Below, piece by piece: positions 52,922 to 61,654 of a DNA stretch of 64,000 nt (positions are counted from its first letter, which is position 1; every line of letters begins with the position of its first letter). The stretch spans positions 124,001-188,000 of the forward strand of contig NZ_PNXY01000008.1 of NCBI RefSeq assembly GCF_002879865.1, given 5' to 3'. A program made the position numbers and the translations under genes. This DNA is from Paraburkholderia rhynchosiae. Its GTDB lineage: Bacteria > Pseudomonadota > Gammaproteobacteria > Burkholderiales > Burkholderiaceae. The notes beneath the pieces are model-generated. The model was not told the DNA's origin, did no database searches, and worked only from the letters and a program-made list of their open reading frames with translations.

Positions 52922-54253
52922 TCAGTCCGCGACGAGTCCCACCGTCTGCACCACCAGCCAGAGATTCGCCGCGGTAATCACCGCAAACAGCGTCCACGAG
53001 ACAATCCGCGTCAGCAGCGTATTCGCGAACTCGCCCATCAGCGAACTGTCGCCGGTCATGCGGATCAGCGGATAAAGCGCGAACGGCAATTGCAGACTCA
53101 ATACAACCTGGCTTGCGACGAGCAGCTTGCCGACCGCGCCGTTGCCCATCATCTGTACGCCGATCAGTGCGGGGATCAACGCAAGCGCGCGCGTGATGAA
53201 GCGCCGCTGCCAGCACGGAATCTTCAGCTTCAGAAAGCCTTCCATGATGACCTGTCCCGCCACGGTGCCGGTGAATGTCGAGCTTTGTCCCGACGCCAGC
53301 AGTGTGATCGCGAACAGCACCGCTGCAAAACCAGTGCCGACAACCGGCGCGAGCAGCTTGTAGGCGTCTTCGATTTCGGTGACTTCCTTGTGGCCGGTCG
53401 CATGAAACGCGGCCGCAGCGAGAATCAGAATCGCCATGTTGATCATCAGCGCGAGCAACAGCGCGACGATGGTATCGATGCGCGACATGCCGATCGCGGA
53501 CCCAATGCTCGCCGGATCGCGTTTCACCGCGCGCGTCTGCACGATCGACGAATGCAGATACAGGTTATGCGGCATCACGGTCGCGCCGAGAATGCCGATC
53601 GCGAGATACATCGGCTCACGCGAGTTCAAAGCCTGCCACGACGGAATGAGCCCTTGCGCGACCGACGGCCAATGCGGTTTCACGAGCGCCAGTTCGACGA
53701 CATACCCAACGCCGATGGTCGCGATCAGGCCGAGCATGATCGCTTCGAGATCGCGGAAATTCTTGCCCTTCAGGCCGAGCACGATCAGCGTATCGAATGC
53801 GGTCAGCAACACGCCCGTGGTTAGCGAGCATTTGAACAGCAGATGAAAAGCAAGCGCGCCGCCGAGCACTTCCGCGAGATCGCACGCAATGATCGACAAC
53901 TCGGCCAGCAACCATTGCCCGCGCGCGACCGCCGGCGAATAACGCGCCCTCGATAACTCAGCGAGATCGCGCCCAGTGACGATGCCGAGGCGCATGCTCA
54001 GACATTGCAGCGCCATCGCTGCGAGACTCGACAGCATGACGACGAACAGCAGGCTGTAGCCATAACGCGAGCCGGCTTCAATGTCGGTCGCCCAGTTGCC
54101 CGGGTCCATATAGCCGATCGACACCAGCAAGCCGGGGCCCGCGAACTGCAGGATCTTCTTCCAGAAAGGCGCGCCTTGAGAGACGGCGACCGAGCCTTGC
54201 ACTTCGGATGGGCAAAACGGCGCCGTTGCCGTGGTCGGTAGTTTGAACTGCAA
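52922..54253 (-). CDS. mntH: Nramp-family Mn2+/Fe2+ transporter
   Basis: 443 aa, 11 helices. The metal-binding unwound helix 1 has IGYMDPGNWATDIEAGSRYG (Asp-Pro-Gly-Asn) and helix 6 has ATVMPHNLYLHSS (Met-Pro-His), the Nramp signature. It imports Mn2+/Fe2+ with protons across the inner membrane. The apparent start is TTG with only a weak ribosome site; a GTG 17 codons later is the alternative, since no ATG precedes helix 1. Convergent with flhDC. Confidence 0.9.
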   Translation of the reverse strand: MQFKLPTTATAPFCPSEVQGSVAVSQGAPFWKKILQFAGPGLLVSIGYMDPGNWATDIEAGSRYGYSLLFVVMLSSLAAMALQCLSMRLGIVTGRDLAELSRARYSPAVARGQWLLAELSIIACDLAEVLGGALAFHLLFKCSLTTGVLLTAFDTLIVLGLKGKNFRDLEAIMLGLIATIGVGYVVELALVKPHWPSVAQGLIPSWQALNSREPMYLAIGILGATVMPHNLYLHSSIVQTRAVKRDPASIGSAIGMSRIDTIVALLLALMINMAILILAAAAFHATGHKEVTEIEDAYKLLAPVVGTGFAAVLFAITLLASGQSSTFTGTVAGQVIMEGFLKLKIPCWQRRFITRALALIPALIGVQMMGNGAVGKLLVASQVVLSLQLPFALYPLIRMTGDSSLMGEFANTLLTRIVSWTLFAVITAANLWLVVQTVGLVAD

Positions 54254-54312
54254 TCAGGGAATCTCTTGAGAGGAATAAAGCACGGCCCAGACTGGCTGCG
54301 CCGCGAACCGCC

Positions 54313-55515
54313 TCAAGTGTACAAAGAAACTTCCGGCAATGTCCCGCTTAGCGCATAACGGCCGACGTCGCGCACGCGATAGTCGAGCGGATCATGCAGC
54401 GTGTGCACGCGAGCGTTGCGCCAGAAACGGTCGAACGCGAGCGGCGCATGCGTGGCCCGCGCGCCGCAAGCGTCGAACAGTTTTTCGCTGACATCGAGCG
54501 CCGCACGGTGCGCGACGATTTTCGCTTCCGACGTGGCGAGCGCAACATGGGCTCGCGCTTCGGCGGAAAGCGACGGACCTTCCTGCCACGCGGCATCGAG
54601 TGCATACGCGGCGCGTACGGCCATCGCCTCGGCGCTCACTGCCTGTAGACGCATTTCACCGAAGCGCTGGATCAGATACGGATCGTCGGTGGCTTTCGTT
54701 ACGCCGGAAGTCATCCACGGCTTGCCGTATTGCGTGACATAGGCGCGCGCTTCATCGAGCGCGCCTTGTGCAATGCCCACGAACAGATTGGTCATGACCT
54801 GCTGCGATACCAGCGTTCGCAAACTCGCGTACGGCGTGTCGGCGCGTTGCAGTACTTCGTCCGGCTCGACCCGCACCTCCGCAAAAGAAACGCTGCCGCT
54901 GTCGGTCTGCCGCTGCCCGATCGGATTCCAGTCTTCGTTGACGGTGATGCCCGCGCGCGTGGTCGGCACCACTGCGAACATGGTGGTGCCGGTCTGCGGG
55001 TCGTGCCCGGAAACCGTCATCATCTGCGAGCCGCGCGTGCCCGAGCAAAAGCCTTTTTCGCCATTCAGACGATAGCCGCCGTCACCGGTTGCGCTCGCAA
55101 CGAGCCGTGTGTCGAGCGGATTCACCGCGTTGCCCCACCACCAGCGCTCTTTCACGGTGCCGCTTAGATAGCGGGCGCGTTGTTCGGGATTGCCCCATAC
55201 ATAAACGCTGACCACCTGCAAGAAGGTGAAGCCGAGCAGATGCGCGAGCGCGCTGTCGACCTGGGCGATCTTTCGGATAGTCTCGTAGATGTCGGGCCAC
55301 GAAGCGCCCTCGCCGCCGAATTCGCGCGGCACGGCGAGCGTGAGCAAGCCGGCATCGGCGATCCATTGCTTTTCCTGCGCGGCATGACCCCCGGCAAGAT
55401 CGCGCTGCGCAGCGCTCGCATGCAAGGCATCGAGCAAGCCGGCGAGATCGCATACCGCCGGCGCGGCGGACACCGGGCGCGTTTGCAGCGCCGCGGCGTG
55501 AGCAGCATCGTTCAT
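54313..55515 (-). CDS. Acyl-CoA dehydrogenase-like flavin monooxygenase (DszC/SfnB type)
   Basis: 400 aa. The acyl-CoA dehydrogenase fold has LTLAVPREFGGEGASWPDIY near the N-terminus, the beta domain NGEKGFCSGTRGSQMMTVSG and the C-terminal helical domain. The catalytic base of true acyl-CoA dehydrogenases is not evident, and the sequence fits the DszC/SfnB group that hydroxylates sulfur compounds with FMNH2. Its position as last gene of an ABC-LLM monooxygenase operon supports an organosulfur role. The ATG at MNDAAHAA was chosen for GGGAA upstream. Confidence 0.78.
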   Translation of the reverse strand: MNDAAHAAALQTRPVSAAPAVCDLAGLLDALHASAAQRDLAGGHAAQEKQWIADAGLLTLAVPREFGGEGASWPDIYETIRKIAQVDSALAHLLGFTFLQVVSVYVWGNPEQRARYLSGTVKERWWWGNAVNPLDTRLVASATGDGGYRLNGEKGFCSGTRGSQMMTVSGHDPQTGTTMFAVVPTTRAGITVNEDWNPIGQRQTDSGSVSFAEVRVEPDEVLQRADTPYASLRTLVSQQVMTNLFVGIAQGALDEARAYVTQYGKPWMTSGVTKATDDPYLIQRFGEMRLQAVSAEAMAVRAAYALDAAWQEGPSLSAEARAHVALATSEAKIVAHRAALDVSEKLFDACGARATHAPLAFDRFWRNARVHTLHDPLDYRVRDVGRYALSGTLPEVSLYT

Positions 55516-55735
55516 GCTAGTTCCCGTGATGATGTTTTGGGCCGAACCTGCGGAGCAGGTGCGATCGGGTTGATGAGAGGCTCGCGGCATCGTGCCAGCG
55601 CATTTCATCATAGGCGGTGAAGCCGGCGACGGGTAGAGCAGCTTGATTCATCATGCAAATGCGCTGCATGCAGTTAGCAGCGAGCGCTGGTGATAAGCGC
55701 GCAAAATCGCTCACCTCATGCACCGTCATGCATCC

Positions 55736-56392
55736 TCACGCGCGCTGCGCGAGCCGCCGCACGAAGCGATCACCCACGAACTGCACCGTCGTCACGATTG
55801 CGATCAGCAACACGATCACCGTCACCATCACCGTCGTATCGAAACGCTGATAGCCGTAGCGGATCGCAAGATCGCCGAGTCCGCCCGCGCCGACCGCGCC
55901 CGCCATCGCCGAGGAGCCGATCATCGCGACTACGGTAATCGTGAAGCCGCCGACAATGCCCGGCAGCGCTTCGGGCAACAACACATGCCGAATGATGTGC
56001 CTGCGTTGCGCGCCCATTGCCTGCGCCGCTTCGATCAGTCCGCGGTCCACCTCCCGCAAGCTCACTTCGGCCACGCGAGCGAGGAACGGAATCGCGGCAA
56101 TGCTGAGCGGCACGATCGCCGCCCATACGCCGATGGTCGTACCGATCAGCAAGCGCGTGAGCGGCAGCAATGCAACCAGCAGAATGATGAAGGTCGTCGA
56201 GCGAAATGCATTCACGAGCGCGCCAAGCGTGCTGTTCACCGCGCGCTTTTCGAAGATGCCGCCGCGCGTCGTCGTGACCAGCACCAGCGCCAACGGAATG
56301 CCGGCCAGTGCCGCGATCACAGCCGACACGCCGACCATCACCACCGTATCGCGTATCGCACCGGCGAGTTCGGACAGCCAGAGATCAGACAT
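55736..56392 (-). CDS. MetI-type ABC transporter permease
   Basis: 218 aa, the MetI length, with five membrane helices. The docking loop reads [20 protein letters not shown] (about 141-160), followed by [20 protein letters not shown]. The ATG overlaps the upstream ATPase stop by 8 bp. A long upstream open frame is ignored because it lies inside the ATPase gene. Probably imports an organosulfur compound or methionine with the MetN- and MetQ-like partners. Confidence 0.9.
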   Translation of the reverse strand: MSDLWLSELAGAIRDTVVMVGVSAVIAALAGIPLALVLVTTTRGGIFEKRAVNSTLGALVNAFRSTTFIILLVALLPLTRLLIGTTIGVWAAIVPLSIAAIPFLARVAEVSLREVDRGLIEAAQAMGAQRRHIIRHVLLPEALPGIVGGFTITVVAMIGSSAMAGAVGAGGLGDLAIRYGYQRFDTTVMVTVIVLLIAIVTTVQFVGDRFVRRLAQRA

Positions 56393-57545
56393 AGCCCAAT
56401 ACCTCGACATGATTCGCATGACCGCGCGCGCGTTCGAGCAATGCGGCGATCTGCGCATGCACCGTGATGCCTCCGCTCGCACGAACCTGCGCGGACACCA
56501 CGAGGCGTCCTTGCGCATGCCCCTGAATCCGGTCGATGCCGCCATGCACGAAACGCACGCTGCTTCCGTCAATACTCAATGCCGACGTGAGACCGGCGAG
56601 ATCGGGGTCGCGCGCATCGTCGCCCGTAAAGCGCACGTCCAGCAGAATCCGCGCGTCTGCTTGCGCAATATCGCGCAGCGGCTTGACGCGATCAGCGAGG
56701 TCAGCGGGCAAATCGTGGACGAGCGTACGCAGCAGCGCTCGCGTGGCGTCGTGTTGCGGATCGCCGAATACACGCCACACGGGTCCCGTTTCGACGACCT
56801 CGCCGCGCTCGATTACCGCGACCGTATCGCAAACTTCACGAATCACCTGCATTTCATGTGTGATCAGTACAACGGTCAGATTCAGCCGCCGATTAATGTC
56901 GCGCAGTAGCGCGAGAATAGCCTGCGTCGTTTCGGGATCGAGAGCCGAGGTGGCTTCGTCGCAAAGCAGAATGTCCGGGTCCGTGACGAGCGCGCGCGCA
57001 ATGCCGACCCGCTGCTTCTGTCCGCCCGAGAGGCTCGCCGGATAAGCGTCGCGCTTCGCCGCGAGGCCGACGAGTTCGAGCAGCGCATCGACCTTTTTAT
57101 CGATTGCCGCTTTGGGCACGCCCGCAATTTTCAGCGGCAACGCAATGTTCTCGCGCACTGTCTTCGCGGACAGCAGATTGAAGTGCTGAAACACCATGCC
57201 GATGCGCCGGCGCAGCGTCACGAGCCCGCGCTCGTCGAGTTTGCCGACGCTCACCCCGTTCACACGCACCGCGCCTGAACTGGGTTTTTCGAGGCCGTTG
57301 ACGAGGCGCAGCAACGTCGACTTGCCCGCACCGCTGCGGCCGATAATGCCGAACACTTCGCCGTGCGCGACGTTCAACGTCACATTGGCGAGGGCCGCGG
57401 TCGGTACGCCACGCGCACCTGAAAATACTTTGCCCACGTTGTCGAATACGACAGCGCCCTGCGTCGACGTTGCGTTCGAATCAGGATCGGCAATGAGAGA
57501 CGGCGCGTCTTCAATGAATTGCGGCACGTCGAAAAGATTGGCCAT
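56385..57545 (-). CDS. MetN-type ABC transporter ATPase with C-terminal NIL domain
   Basis: 386 aa. Walker [20 protein letters not shown] (about 66-84), Q-loop VFQHFNLL, signature [14 protein letters not shown], Walker [14 protein letters not shown] and switch His in ITHEMQV are intact. The last 80 residues form the NIL domain that in MetN binds methionine and inhibits transport. A 30-residue N-terminal extension precedes the nucleotide-binding domain. AGGAG precedes the ATG. Confidence 0.9.
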   Translation of the reverse strand: MANLFDVPQFIEDAPSLIADPDSNATSTQGAVVFDNVGKVFSGARGVPTAALANVTLNVAHGEVFGIIGRSGAGKSTLLRLVNGLEKPSSGAVRVNGVSVGKLDERGLVTLRRRIGMVFQHFNLLSAKTVRENIALPLKIAGVPKAAIDKKVDALLELVGLAAKRDAYPASLSGGQKQRVGIARALVTDPDILLCDEATSALDPETTQAILALLRDINRRLNLTVVLITHEMQVIREVCDTVAVIERGEVVETGPVWRVFGDPQHDATRALLRTLVHDLPADLADRVKPLRDIAQADARILLDVRFTGDDARDPDLAGLTSALSIDGSSVRFVHGGIDRIQGHAQGRLVVSAQVRASGGITVHAQIAALLERARGHANHVEVLGYV

Positions 57546-57559
57546 TGCTTTCGCTCCTC

Positions 57560-58966
57560 TCAGGCTTCCACGGTTTGCTTCGCGCCGTTTTCTTGCCAGC
57601 GCCGATGCTGCGCGCCGACATGCACATCGGGCAAACGTGCGCGCCCGCCGCCGAACAGCTTCTCGCGCAAGGTCGGCGCGGGGTCGTAGTCTTCCTTGTA
57701 AACGCCGCGATTCTGCAACTCGGGCACGACGAGGTTCACAAAGTCCTCGAACGATTCGGGCATCACAGTGCGCGTCAGATTGAAACCGTCCACGCCCGCT
57801 TCGTCGATCCACGACACCAGTTCGTCCGCGATCTGCTGCGGCGAGCCGACCACCGGCTTCGCGCGACCGCCGAGCGTCATCTGTTCGAGCACCTTGCGCT
57901 TGGTCCACACGCCGCTCACGCTCTTCTTCGAAATGGCTTCTACCGCCGATTGCATCGACTCCGTCTTGACGTACGAGATCGGTTCGTCCAACTCGTATTG
58001 CGAAAAGTCGATACCTGTCGAACTGGAAAAATGCGCGATGCCGCCTTCGGCACTCGCATAACGCCGGTACTCTTCGAATTTTTCCTGTGCGGCACGTTCT
58101 GTTTCGCCGACCACGACCGTAATGCCCGCGAAGATTTTGATGTCGTCCGGCGCGCGCCCAAAGCTCACCGCTCGCGCGCGAATGTCCTCGACGATGGAAC
58201 GCGTCAACTGCTTATTCTGTCCGCCGACAAACACGCACTCCGCATGACGCGCCGCGAAATCCACGCCGCGGCTCGACGAGCCCGCCTGATACAACACGGG
58301 CGTGCGTTGCGGCGAAGGCTCGCTCAAGTGAATCGCGTCGATCGAATAGTAAGGACCGTCATGCTTTACACGATGCACCTTGCCGGACTGCGAGAAGATG
58401 CGCGCCGCGCGGTCGCGCACCACCGCGCCGTCTTCCCAGCTTTGCTCCCACAATTTGTAGACCACGTCCATGTAGTCGTCGGCGCGCTCATAGCGGTCGT
58501 CGTGGCCGATCTGCTGCGCGAGGCCCATGCCGCGCGCGGCACTGTCCAGATAGCCGGTGACGATGTTCCAGCCCACGCGCCCCCTGGTCAGATGATCGAG
58601 CGTCGACATGCGCCGCGCGAACAGATACGGCGGCTCGTACGTCAGATTCGACGTGACGCCGAAGCCGATATGCCGCGTCACGTGCGCCATGGCGGGAACG
58701 ACCAGTGCAGGATCGTTGATTGGAATCTGCACCGCTTCGCGCAACGGTGTTTCGGGGCCGCCCTCATAAACGTCGTATACGCCCACAATATCCGCGAGAA
58801 AGATTCCGTCGAATTTCCCGCGTTCCAGCGTTTGCGCAAGACTCGTCCAGTAGTCGAGATCGGTGTAGTGCGCCGAACGATCCCGCGGATGCGTCCACAA
58901 ACCATGATTGATGTGGCCGACCGCATTCATGTTGAACGCGTTCAGCAGGATCTTTTTCTTCGGCAT
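57560..58966 (-). CDS. LLM-class flavin-dependent monooxygenase (NtaA/SnaA/DszA family)
   Basis: 468 aa, TIM barrel of the bacterial luciferase-like superfamily. It has [60 protein letters not shown] and [20 protein letters not shown], the pattern of FMNH2-dependent two-component monooxygenases such as DszA and NtaA. No flavin reductase gene is in the operon. GGAGTCACGCG precedes the ATG. It lies between the binding-protein and ATPase genes. Confidence 0.88.
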   Translation of the reverse strand: MPKKKILLNAFNMNAVGHINHGLWTHPRDRSAHYTDLDYWTSLAQTLERGKFDGIFLADIVGVYDVYEGGPETPLREAVQIPINDPALVVPAMAHVTRHIGFGVTSNLTYEPPYLFARRMSTLDHLTRGRVGWNIVTGYLDSAARGMGLAQQIGHDDRYERADDYMDVVYKLWEQSWEDGAVVRDRAARIFSQSGKVHRVKHDGPYYSIDAIHLSEPSPQRTPVLYQAGSSSRGVDFAARHAECVFVGGQNKQLTRSIVEDIRARAVSFGRAPDDIKIFAGITVVVGETERAAQEKFEEYRRYASAEGGIAHFSSSTGIDFSQYELDEPISYVKTESMQSAVEAISKKSVSGVWTKRKVLEQMTLGGRAKPVVGSPQQIADELVSWIDEAGVDGFNLTRTVMPESFEDFVNLVVPELQNRGVYKEDYDPAPTLREKLFGGGRARLPDVHVGAQHRRWQENGAKQTVEA

Positions 58967-59008
58967 CGCGTGACTCCTGTTATTTCCCGCAAGGGCGCAT
59001 AGCGCCGC

Positions 59009-59848
59009 TTACCACGCCACCGCGTATAGATTGCCGAATGCCTTGTCGAGCGCGGCACGCACGGCGGGCGAATGCTGATAGATCGAAATGAACTTGCGGA
59101 TGCGTGGATCGTTCGCGCTTTCCGGACGCACGACCCATTGGATCGCGTAGTTCTTGTTCTCGAGGCCGTCGAACAGCAGCGCGCTATTCGGGTCAGTGGT
59201 ACCCGCAAGTTTGATGAAGCTCGGGTAGCCTTGTGCAAGGTCGACGTCGTCGAGCGAACGGGCTAGTTGCGATGCTTCGAGCTGAATGATCTTCAAATGC
59301 TTCGGGTTGTCGATAATGTCGAGCGTGGTCGCACGATAGTCGATGCCCGGCGTCAACTTGATCAGCCCCGCGCGTTGCAGCAGCAACAAACCGCGTCCAC
59401 CGTTGACGGGATCGTTGGCGATAGCCACGGTCGCGCCGTCTTTCAACTCGTCAAAGCGTTTGATCTTCTTCGAGTAGAGACCGATCTTCATGATCGTGCC
59501 CGGCGCAATCGCGACGAAGTGATAACCGCCTTGCTTCTTCGCGTTCTCGAGAAACGGAATGTGCTGGAAGTAATTAACGTCGATGTCCTTGTTCGCGAGC
59601 GCGGCATTCGGCGTGTTCCAGTCGGTGAACTCGATGATCTTCACATCCAGTCCCTGCTCTTTCGCCTCGCGCACCGCGACTTTGAGTGCCTCGATTTGCG
59701 GACTCGTGGCGGTGCCGATCTTCAGCGTAAAGGCATCGGCTGCGAATGCTGGCACGGAGGGCAACGCGAGAGCAATGCCGAAGGCGCCAAGAAGTGCGAG
59801 TGTCGGCGCATGAAAAAAGCGCCGCACGTTGGAGAGGAAAATGCGCAT
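59009..59848 (-). CDS. MetQ/NlpA-type periplasmic binding protein
   Basis: 279 aa. The signal peptide (about 1-36) ends in PAFAADA, so it is cleaved by signal peptidase I and soluble; the lipobox of canonical MetQ is absent. The fold has IIEFTDWNTPNAALANKDID, VNYFQHIPFLENAKKQGGYH and VAIANDPVNGGRGLLLLQRA as in MetQ. First gene of the organosulfur operon. The true ligand may be methionine, a sulfoxide or another sulfur compound. Confidence 0.87.
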   Translation of the reverse strand: MRIFLSNVRRFFHAPTLALLGAFGIALALPSVPAFAADAFTLKIGTATSPQIEALKVAVREAKEQGLDVKIIEFTDWNTPNAALANKDIDVNYFQHIPFLENAKKQGGYHFVAIAPGTIMKIGLYSKKIKRFDELKDGATVAIANDPVNGGRGLLLLQRAGLIKLTPGIDYRATTLDIIDNPKHLKIIQLEASQLARSLDDVDLAQGYPSFIKLAGTTDPNSALLFDGLENKNYAIQWVVRPESANDPRIRKFISIYQHSPAVRAALDKAFGNLYAVAW

Positions 59849-59995
59849 GGTGGACTCTTAGGGTTAAGACATGATGTTGTTCGCGGCAAGCCTGATCAAC
59901 GGCCCACGCTGAGGTGCGAATCATCATAGAGGCCGCCCTATCTGCCGGTCTACGAACGGATTTTCGAAAGGAAAGCGCGAAAAAAGATTTGCACG

Positions 59996-60030
59996 AAAAA
60001 AAACCGGACCGCGCTTGTTGCGCGATCCGG
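59996..60030 (-). terminator. Intrinsic terminator of the RND efflux operon
   Basis: On the minus strand CCGGATCGCGC, short loop, GCGCGGTCCGG (one G-U wobble), then eight Ts, 31 bp after the outer-membrane-factor stop. The remaining gap to the MetQ-type gene shows nothing else clear. Confidence 0.85.
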
Positions 60031-60060
60031 CTTTTCTCAAGCACTCAACGAGAGAAGCGC

Positions 60061-61641
60061 TTACCGCTTCGCCACGTGTTCAGCAGACGCCGCCGTGGAA
60101 GCCGCCGCAGAAACCGGCGCCGTAGCCGGAGCAGCCGAGCCCACTGCGGTATCCGCCGCCGGCACCTCGCTCCAGCCGCCGCCGAGCGCACGAATCAGGT
60201 TCACCGTCGCCACCGCCTGCGTGCCCTGCAAGTGGCTCGCCTGCAATTGCGAAGTCAGCACCTGCCGCTCGCCGTCGATCACGTCCAGATAACTGACCGC
60301 GCCTTCGGTGTACTGCGTACGCGACAGATGCGCGGCGCGCTGCGAGGCCTGCACCGCATTGTTCTGCTCACGCATCTGATCGTCGAGCAGACGCAGATCG
60401 GCCAGGTTGTCCTCGACTTCACGGAACGCTACCAGCACCTGCTGACGATACTGCGCCACATCCTCGTCATATCTCGCACGAGCCTGCGCGAGATTCGCCT
60501 TGCGACGGCCACCGTCGAAGAGCGGCACCGTCAACGCCGTGCCGGCGAGCGGCCCGAGAATGAACGCGCGGCTCGACCACATGAACAGATCGCCCAACGT
60601 AGCCGACTCATAGCCGAATGCGCCGGTGATATCGAGCTTCGGGAAGAACGCCGACTTCGCGAGACCGACGCGCGCGTTCGCCGCCGCCATTGCACGCTCG
60701 GCTGCGGAAACATCGGGCCGGCGTTCCAGCAGCGCCGAGGGCAAACCGGGCGGCACACGCACCGTGACCGGCGCAAGCGGCGCTTGTGCGAACGAGAACT
60801 CCGCCGGCGGCTTGCCGAGCAGAATCGCGAGACTATGCTCCGACGCCGCGCGTTGACGCGCCACGCCCACAGCATCGGCACGCGCGCTCGCCAGTTCATT
60901 GCGAGCCCGCGACACATCGAGCTCACCGATATCGCCTTCCTTGAAACGCCGCTCGACGAGCTTCAGCGTGTCCTCGCGCAACGTCACCGTGCGGCGATAC
61001 AAGTCCTGATCGGAGTCGAGCTCGCGCAACTGGAAGTAGTTTTGCGCGACGTCGGCCTGCAACGACAACTGCACCGACCGGAACAGCGCTTCGCTCTGCT
61101 GCTCGTCCGCACGCGAGGCGTTCACGTTCGAACCGACGCGTCCGAACAGATCGGCCTCATACGACGCGCCGACTTGCGCACGCCAGATCGTGCCCGTCGT
61201 ACCGCCCACGCTATCCGGCTGCAATTGCGAGGCCGCCGAGGCCCGTTCGCGAGTCGGACCGAAGCCCGCATCGAACTTCGGGAACCAGTCCGACTTCGCT
61301 GCGCGCGTCACCGCACGCGCCTGCTGCACACGCGCCGCTGCCGCCTTCAGGTCCTGATTCGCGGCGGCCGCCTGCTCTTCGAGCGCGTCGAGCTGCTGGT
61401 CGCCGAAAATCTTCCACCATTCCCCACGATGCGCGTCGTCGGCGGGCTGCGCCGTCTTCCACGTGCCCGTGTCCTGAGCCGACGCGCCCGAGGCCGCTAC
61501 CGGCGCTTCCTTGAACGCGGCCGGCGTATCGACTTCCGGCCGCTTATACGTGGGCTCCACCGAGCAGGCGGCGAGCAGCGCGACCAGCAGACCGCTGGCG
61601 GCCGCGCGGCCCCATCCACTCAAACTGTCAAAGCGTTTCAT
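60061..61641 (-). CDS. NodT-family outer membrane efflux lipoprotein
   Basis: 526 aa. The lipoprotein signal ends ALLAAC (Cys near 26). Two outer-membrane-factor repeats follow (about 60-270 and 275-480), with ARVQQARAVTRAAKSDWFPK and ERRPDVSAAERAMAAANARV, then an Ala-rich tail. It forms the trimeric outer-membrane channel of the RND pump encoded 13 bp upstream. GAGGAG precedes the ATG. Confidence 0.92.
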   Translation of the reverse strand: MKRFDSLSGWGRAAASGLLVALLAACSVEPTYKRPEVDTPAAFKEAPVAASGASAQDTGTWKTAQPADDAHRGEWWKIFGDQQLDALEEQAAAANQDLKAAAARVQQARAVTRAAKSDWFPKFDAGFGPTRERASAASQLQPDSVGGTTGTIWRAQVGASYEADLFGRVGSNVNASRADEQQSEALFRSVQLSLQADVAQNYFQLRELDSDQDLYRRTVTLREDTLKLVERRFKEGDIGELDVSRARNELASARADAVGVARQRAASEHSLAILLGKPPAEFSFAQAPLAPVTVRVPPGLPSALLERRPDVSAAERAMAAANARVGLAKSAFFPKLDITGAFGYESATLGDLFMWSSRAFILGPLAGTALTVPLFDGGRRKANLAQARARYDEDVAQYRQQVLVAFREVEDNLADLRLLDDQMREQNNAVQASQRAAHLSRTQYTEGAVSYLDVIDGERQVLTSQLQASHLQGTQAVATVNLIRALGGGWSEVPAADTAVGSAAPATAPVSAAASTAASAEHVAKR

Positions 61642-61654
61642 TGTTGTTTTCTCC

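Noticed and set aside
55736..57545. Plain methionine transporter metNIQ
   Set aside because: The two flavin oxygenase genes interleaved and following, and the non-lipoprotein binding protein, favour a broader organosulfur role; methionine is kept only as an alternative.
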